This document shows positions 22,601-33,489 of a DNA stretch of 64,000 nucleotides, in pieces. Positions within the stretch are counted from its first letter, which is position 1. The number at the start of each line of letters is the position of its first letter. The DNA lies in NCBI GenBank assembly GCA_037013495.1, contig CM072812.1, forward strand, positions 63,043,438 to 63,107,437. Direction: 5' to 3'. The position numbers and the translations under genes were made by a program. Below the pieces are notes generated by a model. The model did no database searches, was not told the origin of the DNA, and saw only the letters and a list, made by a program, of their open reading frames with translations. Origin of the DNA: Hippophae tibetana. Taxonomy: Eukaryota; Streptophyta; Magnoliopsida; Rosales; Elaeagnaceae.

Positions 22601-24255
22601 AAGACTTGAAAGAAAAAGTTTTATTTTTTTGTGATTTGTGACTCAAGAATGCAGGAAAAAAAGCAAAACACAATTTTTTTTAAAATCTAAAATTCAAAAA
22701 ATAGATAGATGAAGATAGATAACCTGTTTTCAGCAACCAATGCTCTAATACCAAATGATGTGGATCTATTAGTTAAAAACCCTAGGAACCTAGGAACTCA
22801 AAGGTATAGGAACAATTGAATTTCTAAGAACATGTTGTAGATTATCAGAATAGATTCCTAAAGAGTAAGAATATAAAATGACGCAAAATGGTGTAACAAA
22901 ATTTTAAGAGCTTGCTAATGAGTCTAAATGATGGAATTTGGGTTCAAGATGGGGGAAAGGAACTAATGCATCATTTTGGTTTTTGTAATCGAAATGAGCA
23001 TTTATTTGATATATATAATAGTCATTTCGATGCAAGAATTCAAAGTTATAACCATTTAAATTTGTAACGCCAATTTATCATTTTATTTTGAAACTATGTA
23101 CTGCAACTGCTCTCATCTTTTATTCAAGAACAAAGATAGATTGAACATAGACAAAAAAGAACAAGAAAAAGATATGAAGAATTTAGAGAAAACTATGAAA
23201 TGAAATCCAAATACGAAAATAACGACAACAAAATTTAAAGAAAAAACAATATTCAAAAGAATAAATTTCTCCTTGTTTTTAGATATGTGACTCAAGAACG
23301 CAGAAAACAAGCAAAGAACAATTTTTAAAAAAATATAAAATTCAAAAAAAGGATAGATAAAGATAGATAATATGTATTCAGCAACCAAGTTGTGATACCA
23401 AATGATGTGAATCTATTAGTTAAAAAACCTAGGATCCCAAGAACACAAAGGAATAGGAACAATTGAATTGCTAAAAACGTGTTGAATATGATCAAATTAG
23501 AACACTAAAGAATAAGAACCGAAAACAACACAAAAAGGTGCAACAAAACTTTAAGAACTATGTAAGTAGTTTAATGATGCAACTTGTGTTCAAAAATGGG
23601 GGAAAATGAACTAATTGATAGTTGTATTTTTAGGAATTGAAATTTACTTCTATTTAATATATTATAGTAGTCGTTTCGATGCATGAATTAAAAGTTATAA
23701 CCTTTTAAAATTACAACGCCAATTTATCACCTTTTTTTAAAACTTTATACTGTAGCAGATCTCATCCTTTTTTTCTTTTTTTTATAAAGAACAAAGATAG
23801 ATTGAACATAGATAAAAGAACAAGAAAAATATACAAAGAATTTTAAGAAAAAAATACCAAACGAATTCCAAATACGAAAACAACGACAATAAAATTGAAA
23901 GAAAAAATAAAATTGAAAGATAAATTTTTATTTTTTTGTGATTTGTGACTCAAGAATGAAAAAAACAATCAAAGCACAAAAATAAATTAACTCTAAAATT
24001 AAAAAAATAGATAGATGAAGATAGGTAACATGTTTTCAACAATCCAATCTCTGATACCAAATGATGTGGATCCATTAGTTAAAAAACCAAGGAACCTAGG
24101 AACTCAAAGGAATAAGAACGATTGAATTTCTAAGAACATGTTGTAGATGATCCGAATAGAACCCTAAAGAACAAGAAGAAAAAAAAATGCAAAACGGGGT
24201 GACAAAACTTTAAGAGCTCGTTAAGGACTATAAATGATGGAATTTAGGCTCTAAA

Positions 24256-24950
24256 ACATAATTTAAATTAAAACAGTGTTTAAATGCAATTACCAAAAGT
24301 GTGAAAGTTAATTTAAATAAAAAAATGCTTAATTATAACTAACAAAAGTTTAAATATTAATTTGAATTAAATTGGAGGGCAAAAATACAATTAAGAAAAA
24401 TTGATTTTTCTGCGCATGAAAAGGAGGCCACTCGCGCCATCACCAACGCGCAACACTCATCGTTCGATCACGAAATTAATGGCTATGATCAGGCGGGTAG
24501 AGCCAGACGCGACAATATCGAGTGGACCCAATTTTTCAGGTGGCATGTTGCTCGGCACTGAGTGGGCCCACCTTCCGCGTAGGCTGGCATGTAGGGTGGG
24601 ACCCACGTGTCTGCTGCATAGGCAATTTTGAGTGCGTCGTGTCATTCCAAAAAAATCATTTAATGCCATGTGTCTCGAATATTCCTGTAGCTAATTCGAA
24701 TCTGACACGTGGCATGTATTGGTTAAAAAAAGCGCAAAAACAATGCACACATTTCCAACTATTTATGTGGGACCCACGTGTCTCGTGTGCCATGATCCCG
24801 TGTGGCGAAACCACGTGCAAGCTCTCCCTCCCACCATTTAAAAGGCTAACACGTGTCCCATTATTTCTTTGAGCCAGTCAAGTGCTGACACCTCGCACAT
24901 GTTTTGAATTAAAAAGAAATCAGAAATGGCACACGTTGTCCACTATTTTG
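24256..24950. mobile_element. G-box-rich segment inserted in array 1
   Basis: This less AT-rich segment breaks a unit of array 1 and replaces about 120 bp of it. It contains repeated CACGTG-type motifs: GTGGGACCCACGTGTCT occurs twice (about 24596 and 24769), plus CTGACACGTGGC, CCACGTGC and ACACGTGTCC. Its left part (TTAAATGCAATTACC, then a TTTTTCTGCGCA block and GATCACGAAATTAATGG) resembles 31395-31560, so this is a dispersed repeat. No terminal repeats or coding capacity could be defined; two open frames of 76 and 116 codons lack recognisable features. Confidence 0.55.
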
Positions 24951-27475
24951 CACGAATTAAAATTTATAACCATTTAAATTTGTAATTCCAATTTATCATT
25001 TTATTTTGAAACTGTGTACTGCATCTGCTCTCATCTTTTATTGAAGTACAAAGATAGATTGAACATAGAAAAAAAAAAGAACAAGAAAAAGATACAAAGA
25101 ATTTAAAGAAAACTACGAAAAGAAATCCAAAGATGAAAACAACGACAACAAAATTTAAAGAAAACACAAGATTCAAAAGATGAATTTTTTTAGATATGTA
25201 AGTCAAGAACGCAAAAAAAAAAAGTAAATACCGAATTATTTTAAAATCTAAAATTCAAAAACTAGATAGATGAAGATAGATAACCTACTTTCAGCAACAA
25301 AAAGGTGTTGAATATGATCAAATTCGAACACTAAAGAACAAGAACAAAAAAAAAACACAAAAAGGTGTGACAAAAATTTAAGACCTTATTAAGTAGTTTA
25401 AACGATGGAACTTGGGTTCAAAAACGTAGTGGAAGGAACTCGTTTAAAGTAGTAATGTCAATTTATCATCTTTTTTTAAAACTTTGAACTGTAGTAGCTC
25501 TCTTCCTTTTTTTCTTTTTTTATAAAGAATAAAGATAGATTGAACATAGAAAAAAGAACAAGAAGATACAAATAATTTAAAGAAAACTATGAAATGAAAT
25601 CCAAATACGAAAACAACGACAACAAAATTGAAAGAAAACACAAGACTTGATGGACATAATTTATTTTTTCTATGATTTGGGACTCAAGAATGCAGAAAAT
25701 AATCAAAGGATGAATTATTTTTTAAATCTTAAATTCAAAATACATATAGATGAAGATAGATAACCTATTTTCAGTAACTAAAGCTCTGATACCAAATGAT
25801 GTGGATCCTTTAGTTAAAAACCTAGGAACCTAGGAACTCAAAGGAACAGGAACGACTAAATTGTTAAGAACGTGTTGAAGATGATCAAATTAGAACCCTA
25901 AAGAACGAGAACCAAATACAATGCAAAAAGGTGCAACAAAACTTTAAGAGCTCACTAAGAAGTGTAAATGATGGAATTTTGACTCAAAATATGTAGAGAA
26001 CGAAACTCATGCATCACTTTATTTTTTAAAATCGAAATGAGTTTAGATTTCATATATTATAATAGTCATTTTAATTCATGAATTAAAAGTCATAACCATT
26101 TAAAGTTAGTAATGCCAATTCATCATTTTTTTAAAAATAATGTACTGCAGTTGCTCTCATCTTTTTTTGAAGAACAAAGATAGAATGAATATTGAAAAAA
26201 AAACAAGAAACTATACGAAGAATTTAAAGAAAACTACGAAATGAAATCCGAGGACGATAACAACGACAACAAAATTTAAAGAAAACACAAGATTTGGAGG
26301 ACGAAATTTATTTCTTTCTTTTTTATATGTGACTCAAGAACATAGAAAACAAGCAAAGAATGATTTTTTTTAAAATCAAAAATTCAAAAAATTGATAGAA
26401 GAAGATTGATATCCTGTTTTCATTAACCAAAGCTCTGATACCAAATGATGCGGACCCTTTTGATGAACAACCTAGGAACCCATAAACTCAAAGGAATAGA
26501 AACAATTGAATTGTTAAGAGCGTGTTGAATATTATAAGATTAGAATCATAAAGAAGAAGAACCAAAAACAACACAAAAGGTGTGACAAAACTTTAAGACC
26601 TTGGTAAGTAGTGTAAATGATGGAATTTGGGACAAAAACACAGGAAAGGAACTAATGCATCATTATATTTTTAGGAATTAAAACGAGCTTAAATTTAATA
26701 TATTATAGTAGTCGTTTCAATGCACGAATTAAAAGTTATCACCTTTTAAAGTTGTAACGCTAATTTATCAAAAAAATTTAACTTTGAACTCCAACAAATC
26801 TCTTCCTTTTTTTTATAAAGAATAAAGATAGATTGAACACAGAAAAAAGAACAATAAAAAGATACAAAAAATTTAAAGAAAACTACGAAACGAAATCCAA
26901 ATATGAAAAATAATGACAATAAAATTGAAAGAAAACACAAATCTTGAACTACAATTTTTTTTTTCTGATTTGTGATTCAAGAACATAGAAAACAAGCAAA
27001 GAATGAATTTTTTTTAAATATAAAATTAAAAAAACCGATAAATAACCTATTTTCTACAATCAAAGCTCTGAAACTGTTTAATCCTTTTGGTGAACAACCA
27101 AGGAACCCATGAACTTAAAGGAATAGGAACAATTGAATTGCTAAGAACGTGTTGAATATGATTGCATTAGAATCCTAAAGAACAAGAGTTGAAAACAACG
27201 CAAAGAGGTGCAACAAAAATTTAAGACCACAGTAAGTAGTGTAAACGATGGAATTTGGGCTAAAAAATGCGATGAAAGAAACTAATGCATCTTCATATTC
27301 TTAGGAATTAAAAAGAGCTTTGATTTAATATATTATAGTAGTCATTTCGATGTCCAAATTACAAGTTATAACATTTTCAAGTTGCAATGCCAATTTATCA
27401 CTCTTTTTTTAAACTTTGAACTACAACAACTTTCTTCCTTTTTTTTTTTTTTTTATAAAGAATAAAGATAGATTG

Positions 27476-28070
27476 ATCATAAGGTGGGATCCTTGGATGT
27501 AGTGGCCAGTGAATCATTGATCAAAGAGCGAGGAGTTGCCATATTTAATGATTTGGTGGGATCCATATATGTAGTAGTTATTGAACTACTTCTTCTTCTT
27601 CCATAAAGATTCAAACAAAACTGAACGAAACTGAATAAGACTTGGTAAACGAATACAAATGTCATAAGTTAAATGAGGTTATTCAGTAGCCATTGTGGGT
27701 TTCATTACTTTTCTTGCATTCCGTCCTCTCATAAGTAAAATGATATCGAATGATTGATTCACCATTAAAAGCATTAACCCAAAAGAGGATGAGTGGTGTT
27801 CTAACAGCGGTAGATCAAATAAGAACTTGATGAATTGATAAAAAAAAAGAACACTTTTTTTTCAATTCTGAAGCCTGATAACACTTTATCACCTTAATTC
27901 ATTCTTTGTTATGGGTCTGGTACTTATTTCGACCCTCTATTTACATAGCAAAGAAAGGCAAAGTCTCTTACTCTATAGAGGATCTATCACGCTACAACTA
28001 GCAGCCCATTTCTTATTATTAGTAAGATAGGGTTAAAACCCTTACTATTAGAGAAAGGGGAAAGAGGCAG
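27476..28070. other. Unidentified segment of distinct composition
   Basis: Directly after array 1 the composition changes: fewer homopolymers, more balanced bases. GGTGGGATCC occurs twice (27483 and 27556). A plus-strand stretch, VVASESLIKERGVAIF and onward to 27605, is open but short, as is a 62-codon minus-strand frame. I recognise neither. Organellar origin is possible given the NUMT at the other end of the array, but nothing here proves it. Confidence 0.3.
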
Positions 28071-29440
28071 GTTTTAATTTTGAAGTCTGTCATATTTATT
28101 TAACAGGATGTACAGTGGAAAAATGTAACATTGTTGAAGGTTTTGTTGAGAATTAGAATGCTCATTGACTAGTGAAGAGCCATGTCATTTTGAGAAATAC
28201 CTCTCAATGTTATGCTACTGTGTGTCAACTAGTAGTTGCAAGAGTGTAACTATTTCCATAGGTGAAGAGCCCATGTTGTTATGTCTTGTGTATCGGCTAG
28301 TAGTTATAAGAATGTAACAATTCCCATAAGTGAAGAGCTTATGCGGTGGTGTTCTGTTTGTTGACTAGGTATTACAAGGTCGTAACATGTATGCAAGGTA
28401 GAAGGTTGAGCTATCAGTAGTCGATCACATCATGTGGTGATAGAGCTCGGGGGATGAGCTTGGATCACGTGTTGTGTTGACAATAAGTGAGAGTAGCTTA
28501 GGCATAGTTAGGGAAGGTGCCTCGACTAATAAAGTTATTTACGTTTATACTTTTCTCGACTTGTATACTATTGATTCACATTTTAGTGAATTACTTGATG
28601 TCGAGTGGTTGCCTTATGCAACTCGATGATGTTGCCACATAGGAGTTGGATTTACCTTGTTACATGTTGTGTTATGTATGATTGCATGTTGTAAGAGTAC
28701 AATCATTCTTTACCAAATATGTTCGCAAATAAGAGATCCTGAAGTGACTGGAAATTCTTTATAGATTTTCCAGTATATTTACTCGATTCACATGTTGTAT
28801 GATGTTTTCCATGTTAATCCATGTTAATGCAAGTTGCTAACCTGAACAATATTTTGTAAGGCACATCATCACTAATGTGTTAATCACAAATTATTCTTTC
28901 TTATCTGGTGGTTGTTTTTATGGTGTGTTAAATTAAGCATTTTGTGTTTATTGTATTTTTGCTATTCTATTTGCTTAATTCACACTGTAAGGCCTGCTTG
29001 GTAGAGTTGAAATAGAGCTCACAAAAAATTTCATTGGTTAGTGCATTTACCCTCTTGTAAGTCCTGAATGCTTATTTGAGTTGAAAGTATAATTTACATA
29101 TGTGCAATTGTTCTGACATGAAACTTTCAGAATTCATATAAGTTGCGATGTTACTCTCGCTTATTATTTATTTATTTTTGCCACATTAGATTTAAAAGAA
29201 TCGGGTTTCACATGCCAGTTTGGCTCGTTACAAGTTATATGACATGTTTCAAATTTTAAGTGAGTTATGTCGTGTCAGTCGGTTTAAAACCCCTATAGGG
29301 CTGCATACATAATGTGTTTTCTAAAATTTACTTAAAATTACAATGGATATCAATAATATATTTATGGTGGTCCTATACCAAAGTAGTTTTTTAATACTAA
29401 AGTAATGTTACTATTTTTATAAATTCTATAATATTAAATT
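28071..29440. other. Unclassified noncoding stretch with a short direct repeat
   Basis: No coding region is seen. Imperfect 66-68-bp direct repeats start near 28226, 28294 and 28361 (CTAGTAGTTGCAAGAGTGTA, CTAGTAGTTATAAGAATGTA, CTAGGTATTACAAGGTCGTA), each followed in the first two by CCATA[AG]GTGAAGAGC. The rest looks like decayed LTR or intergenic DNA without diagnostic motifs. Confidence 0.35.
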
Positions 29441-29901
29441 ATTAAGTAAAAAATTAAAATTACTCCAGATTTAAGAAGATCACACAATTGCATAACATAG
29501 TGTAGGATCCCAGAGTTAAAGTATGAAACACAAGGAAATTGCAGCACAAGAAACCAACAGGAACATGATATGGCATAGGGAAGAGAATAACAACATTAAA
29601 TAGATTCCATCCAACATTGGATTGCATCCCGTTAAAAATACAGTTAAAAATGTTCAAATTCAAGTTTTTTGTCGTCCATAATTTACATAATATGGTAAAT
29701 CCACACAAGAAATCACATTACCAACAGTCATTGAACTAGGAAAAATAAGTTCAAAAAACTCTAAGGAAAAAGAAAACGGGACAATCCTAATGAAAAGACA
29801 AATTCTCAACTATTTCTTGTCTTCTCTCAATTCAAATCTAACCTCACATCAAGCAAAGATTTCTACACACCAAGCATTAAATAAAAAATAGACCCAATCA
29901 C

Positions 29902-30027
29902 TCATACCTCGTCGGCCTCCTCGTGACCCCGCTCTTCACCATCAATAATGCAGTTTGAGATATCCTTAACGTCGTCGCCATCTGTCTCATTTTCATCATC
30001 ATCATTCATACCGCTCGCAACGAACAT
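29902..30027 (-). other. Short acidic open frame, exon-like
   Basis: A 41-codon minus-strand frame from the ATG at 30027-30025 encodes a very acidic peptide (MNDDDENETDGDDVKDI, NCIIDGEERGHEEADE) and then reads GAG-GTATGAGTG, which could be a splice donor before the stop. GC content is higher than in the surroundings. It could be the end of an exon captured from a host gene. I do not recognise the family. Confidence 0.3.
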
Positions 30028-30029
30028 TG

Positions 30030-31210
30030 AATAAGAGAGGTTGAAAAGAATGAACCAAAAATAGCTTCACAAGCCATTTATGGATGCCATATTTGCTCTT
30101 CTAGCTTTTCTATTTCTATCCATCTCTCTAATGAAATCTTTAAAGAAGAGAAGCTGAAAAAGAAAAAAAATAGTAAATCCAAAACATGCAACAAAAGAAC
30201 AAAAATAATAAATATAAATCATCTTTTAAAAACATAAACAATAATAAAGACTAAGAAATACAAGCATTAAAAAATAGAAAATAATTACAACAAAATATAC
30301 CTAAACAATGTTTCTTAGTGTCTGAAAAATCAAAATTTGGACAAAATTTTAAAAAAGAAATAAAAGCAATAAAACACTATAACAAATAAATAAAGTAAAA
30401 AAAATGAATCAAAGAATAATTGAAAAAATAATAGAAATCAAAATGAATAATACGAACAAGAAGGTACGAAAACAGTGAGCTAAATATCTATTGAAAAAAA
30501 ATGAAAGCACTAAATATAAAATAAAAAATGAAAACAAAAATAAAAAAATCAAGAATGAAAGAAAATGAAAAGCACAAATAAACTTCAAAAAATGCAAAAA
30601 GATGAACAAAAATGGAGAAAGATGAAACGTAGCAATGAACGTGAAGTGAAATGGAGAACCAAAGCAAGCGATTAACAAAAAATGAACCAAAAAATAATGA
30701 AATCTTGAAAGAAGAAGAGAAGCTGAAAATGGAGACATGATAAAATGGAGACTGTAAATTGCTAAATAAGTGAGAAATGACGTGATTTATCCGAGGACGA
30801 TGTCAGTTAACAAAACAAAAAATAAAATGAAACAAGTAATGAACCTTGAATAAGAGGGGCTGAAAAGAATGAACCAAGAACAACAGCTGGAAAGTGAGCG
30901 AGGAATTTCACGAATGTTAAAAAAATGACCTGAAGAGAAGAAACAAGATAAGAACGAGGACTTGAAAAACGAACCAAAAAGGGCATGTAGGAGCAGGAAT
31001 ATTGAAAGCAATATTGGGAAATGGGAAGTGTGTTGAGCAAAATATCACGTAAATGAATGAGTTAAAATGGGATTCACAAATAATGATTTGATATCTATTC
31101 ATAAAATAATAAGGGATAATAATGTAAATTGCTTATACCCAAAACGAAGGCATTTTTCTACTTATGAAAAAAGTGCTATTTACATATTCATTGCTACTAT
31201 GGCAAACAAA
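30030..31210 (-). repeat. Left block of scrambled inverted segments
   Basis: Pieces of this block reappear in reverse complement to the right: 30118-30270 against about 33570-33690, 30780-30880 against about 32905-33010, and 30960-31200 against about 33880-34085, the last roughly 85 percent alike by eye. The order is not that of a simple hairpin. A/T homopolymer-rich open frames of 74-109 codons on the minus strand (Phe/Leu-rich) have no domain and are not called as genes. Confidence 0.6.
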
Positions 31211-31384
31211 CATAAAAGATAGTTAAATTTTTAGAATGAAGGTCATATTATTTGTTAAAATTATTAAATATAAGGATTAATTGCATAGATTAGTGCTCTT
31301 TCACGTATCCAGTTTGATAACTCTGTGTTTTAGAGTTATTTTGTCCAATTTATTAATTATAATTGTTATGTTCTTAATGTTTTC

Positions 31385-31760
31385 AGTTAATTTTAAGTTC
31401 TTAAAAAGTGGGCTTAAATGCAATTAACAAAAATTTGAATTAAATTTTTTTTTCTACGCAGAAAGGGAGAACCACACGCAGAATTTATCAACGCACCTCA
31501 CACACCGTTAGATCAAACTACGAATGATCCAGATCGTGCGTTCTTAACACGCGCCATGCAAGAGAGTTATGAGGGGAGGCCAGCTATTCCGCGGATGCCA
31601 ACGTGCATAATCTCATGTGACACGGTACATCAAATTCGTGTGCGCCCTTGCGTTTCACGTAATCTGAAGCCGCCATGTGCCTTGTTATCCTTCCAGTGAA
31701 TCATATGGAGCCACTTGTCATACGTATTGTGAGATAAAAATTTAGAAAATTTCCTATGAG
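31385..31760. other. Relative of the G-box-rich segment at 24.3 kb
   Basis: TTAAATGCAATTAACAAAA, then TTTTTTTTCTACGCAGAAAG, ATCAACGCACCTCACACACC, GTTAGATCAAACTACGAATG and GATCCAGATCGTGCG parallel the start of 24290-24500. It is richer in GC than its surroundings. No coding region. The stretch 31211-31384 to its left shows nothing notable. Confidence 0.45.
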
Positions 31761-31959
31761 ATTGCGTATAGATATGTTTAACACAAATATCTTTTGAACG
31801 TTCTCATCTTTCGCTTTGTTCAGAACATCAAGAAATGCTTAAAATTTGTAATTTCGTTTATCTTCGTGGTTTTTCTTAGGGTTTCAAAAATTTATATCAG
31901 ATCGTGTATAGATCTGTTTAATCTGATATTTTATTATTTGTAAAAAAATATATAATCAC

Positions 31960-32055
31960 ATGATCTTTGGAAAGGATTAAATTGACCGAAATAGAAAATG
32001 AAACGGTCGAGGAAATCAAAAAGATCTCGTGGGCTTTTGGAGTTAATCTTTGTCA
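31960..32055 (+). other. Exon-like open segment ending in a splice donor
   Basis: After a TGA the plus strand is open for about 31 codons (LTEIENETVEEIKKISW, then AFGVNLCQ) and ends CAG-GTATAATC, a plausible donor. GVNLCQ and the donor are repeated in the next two copies of the 290-bp repeat. No start codon and no family recognised. The stretch 31761-31959 before it is AT-rich leader-like DNA. Confidence 0.3.
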
Positions 32056-32905
32056 GGTATAATCGCAAAATCTTTAATCATAGTAGTTTGAACTTTGTTA
32101 ATCCCTTTGATCTTGTTGAATCCAACATTGTATTGTGGTTTCGATACTACATAAGAATTTATGTTTGTAAAATTAGAAAATTCCTTTTCGATCGAAATAA
32201 CGTTTTGTTATAAGATTTATATTTATTATTTTTGTTCTTCTTTTGCATGTTTTGGATTTACTATTTTCTTTCTTTTTATATTTTTGATTTCATTTTCAGC
32301 TTCTCTTCTTCTTTCAAGATTTTAGTACAGAGGTGGGCTTCTGGAGTTAATCTTTGTCAGGTATAATCGCAAAATCTTTGATCATAGTAGTTTGAACTTT
32401 GATAACCCCTTTGATCTTATTGAATCCGATGTCATATTATGGATTCGATACTGCATAGGAATTTATGTTTCTAAACTCAGAAAATTCCTTTTCGATCGAA
32501 AGAAATTTTTGTTATAAGATTTATATTTATTATTTATGTTCTTTTGGGGCATGTTTTGGATTTACTATTTTCGTTTTCAGCTTCTCTTCTTCTTTCAAGA
32601 TTTCAGTACAGTGGTAGGCTTCTGGAGTTAATCTTTGTCAGGTATAATCGCAAAATCTTTGATCATAGTAGTTTGAACTTTGTTAACCCATTTGATCTTG
32701 TTGAATCCAATGTCGTATTGTGGATTCGATACTGTATAGGAATTTATGTTTCTAAACTCAGAAAATTCCTTTTCGATAGAAAGAAATTTTTGTTATAAGA
32801 TTTATATTTATTATTTATGTTCTTATGTTCTTATGTGGCATGTTTTGGATTTACTATTTCCTCTATTTTTTATATTTTTGATTTTCGTTTTTAGCTTCTC
32901 TTCTT
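32029..32905 (+). repeat. Threefold tandem repeat, about 290 bp
   Basis: Copies begin at 32029, 32333 and 32614 with GTGGGCTT or GTAGGCTT followed by GGAGTTAATCTTTGTCAGG, then TATAATCGCAAAATCTTTGA, a TTCCTTTTCGATCGAAA stretch, and end in CAGCTTCTCTTCTTCTTTCA. Each copy therefore spans a donor-like CAG-GTATAA and an acceptor-like TTTTCAG-CTTC, as if an exon-intron piece had been duplicated. Confidence 0.8.
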
Positions 32906-33219
32906 CTTCATTCTTGGTTCATTCTTTTCGGCCCCTCGTATTCAAGGTTCATTACTCGTTTCATTTTCTTTTTTGTTGTGTTAACTGACATTGTCCTTGG
33001 AGAAATCACACCATTTCTCACTTATTTACCAATTTCCAATCACTATTCTTGAAGAAGTCACACTATTTTTAGACGTTTGCTAACACATCTCCATTTTTAG
33101 CTTTCTCTGTTGGTGATTTTTTGTTCCCTGCTTTATCTTCTCCTTTTTCTCTTTACTTGTAGTCAGAGAAGTGGAGAGAGTGAAATTTTTAATTTTTCAC
33201 CTCAAACAGCACTTTAGAA
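32906..33219 (+). other. Leader-like sequence before the HIPP fragment
   Basis: The first 100 bp are the inverted counterpart of 30780-30880. From about 33110 pyrimidine-rich sequence (TTATCTTCTCCTTTTTCTC) and then GTGGAGAGAGTGAAATTTTT lead to the HIPP start codon, as in a 5' untranslated region. No coding capacity. Confidence 0.4.
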
Positions 33220-33489
33220 ATGACTAAAGATGAAGACTTTAAGCTCCTGAAGATTCAGGTCTTTCACTATTTAACACCTTCTGTTTCCATTGAACAATTA
33301 AGTTAATTTTATTTTCTTTTATTAATAGCTAAGTTGTATTTAGTCCTTTCCTTAAGAATCTTATTGTTTTGTTGTTTCCAATGTTTCTTTTTTTTTTCTT
33401 CCCCAATTTAAAGACTTTTGTACTCGAAGTGAATATACATTATGATGGGTGTAAGCAAAAAGTGAAGAAAATCATTCAGAGAATTGAAG
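33220..33489 (+). pseudogene. HIPP-type heavy-metal-domain gene fragment, exons 1-2
   Basis: Exon 1 (33220-33258) encodes MTKDEDFKLLKIQ and ends in CAG-GT. After a 155-bp intron ending TTTAAAG, exon 2 (33414-33489) encodes the start of a heavy-metal-associated domain, TFVLEVNIHYDGCKQKVKK, then IIQRIEG, and ends at a GT donor. This exon pattern and wording are those of heavy metal-associated isoprenylated plant proteins. The metal-binding CDGC motif reads YDGC: the first cysteine has become tyrosine (TAT for TGT). The third exon with the rest of the domain and the isoprenylation tail are absent, since from about 33560 the sequence turns into an inverted copy of 30150-30270. It is a gene fragment, possibly carried here by a transposon. 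Confidence 0.85.

Larger units (their letters stand above)
16316..27475 (-). repeat. Tandem array 1: LTR-end/PBS/leader satellite, about 650-bp units
   Basis: About 17 head-to-tail units. Each contains, on the minus strand, the last 106 bp or so of an LTR, an initiator-Met tRNA primer site (TTTGGTATCAGAGC) and about 540 bp of leader matching 13206-13763. Primer-site anchors fall near 16630, 17287, 17924, 18593, 19251, 19800, 20379, 21469, 22088, 22745, 23388, 24051, 25787, 26435 and 27066; the usual spacing is 637-669 bp, with shorter units around 19.4-20.9 kb and 25.0-25.5 kb caused by deletions. Two unit types largely alternate. T-rich minus-strand frames of 60-110 codons recur in many units but are phenylalanine-rich and lack any domain, so I do not call genes. 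The array ends near 27475. Confidence 0.88.

Noticed and set aside
16306..26940. Recurring phenylalanine-rich minus-strand frames of 60-110 codons in array 1 (for example 16306-16635, 18247-18585, 23113-23388)
   Set aside because: They recur because the units repeat. They are driven by T-rich composition, differ in length and frame between units and show no domain, so I do not call a conserved gene.
27476..28070. Calling this segment mitochondrial or plastid DNA
   Set aside because: Composition and position hint at it, but I could not recognise any organellar gene or conserved element in it.
30409..31102. Overlapping Phe/Leu/Ser-rich minus-strand frames as membrane protein genes
   Set aside because: The hydrophobicity follows from T-rich sequence on the minus strand; several frames overlap and none has a credible start context or domain.
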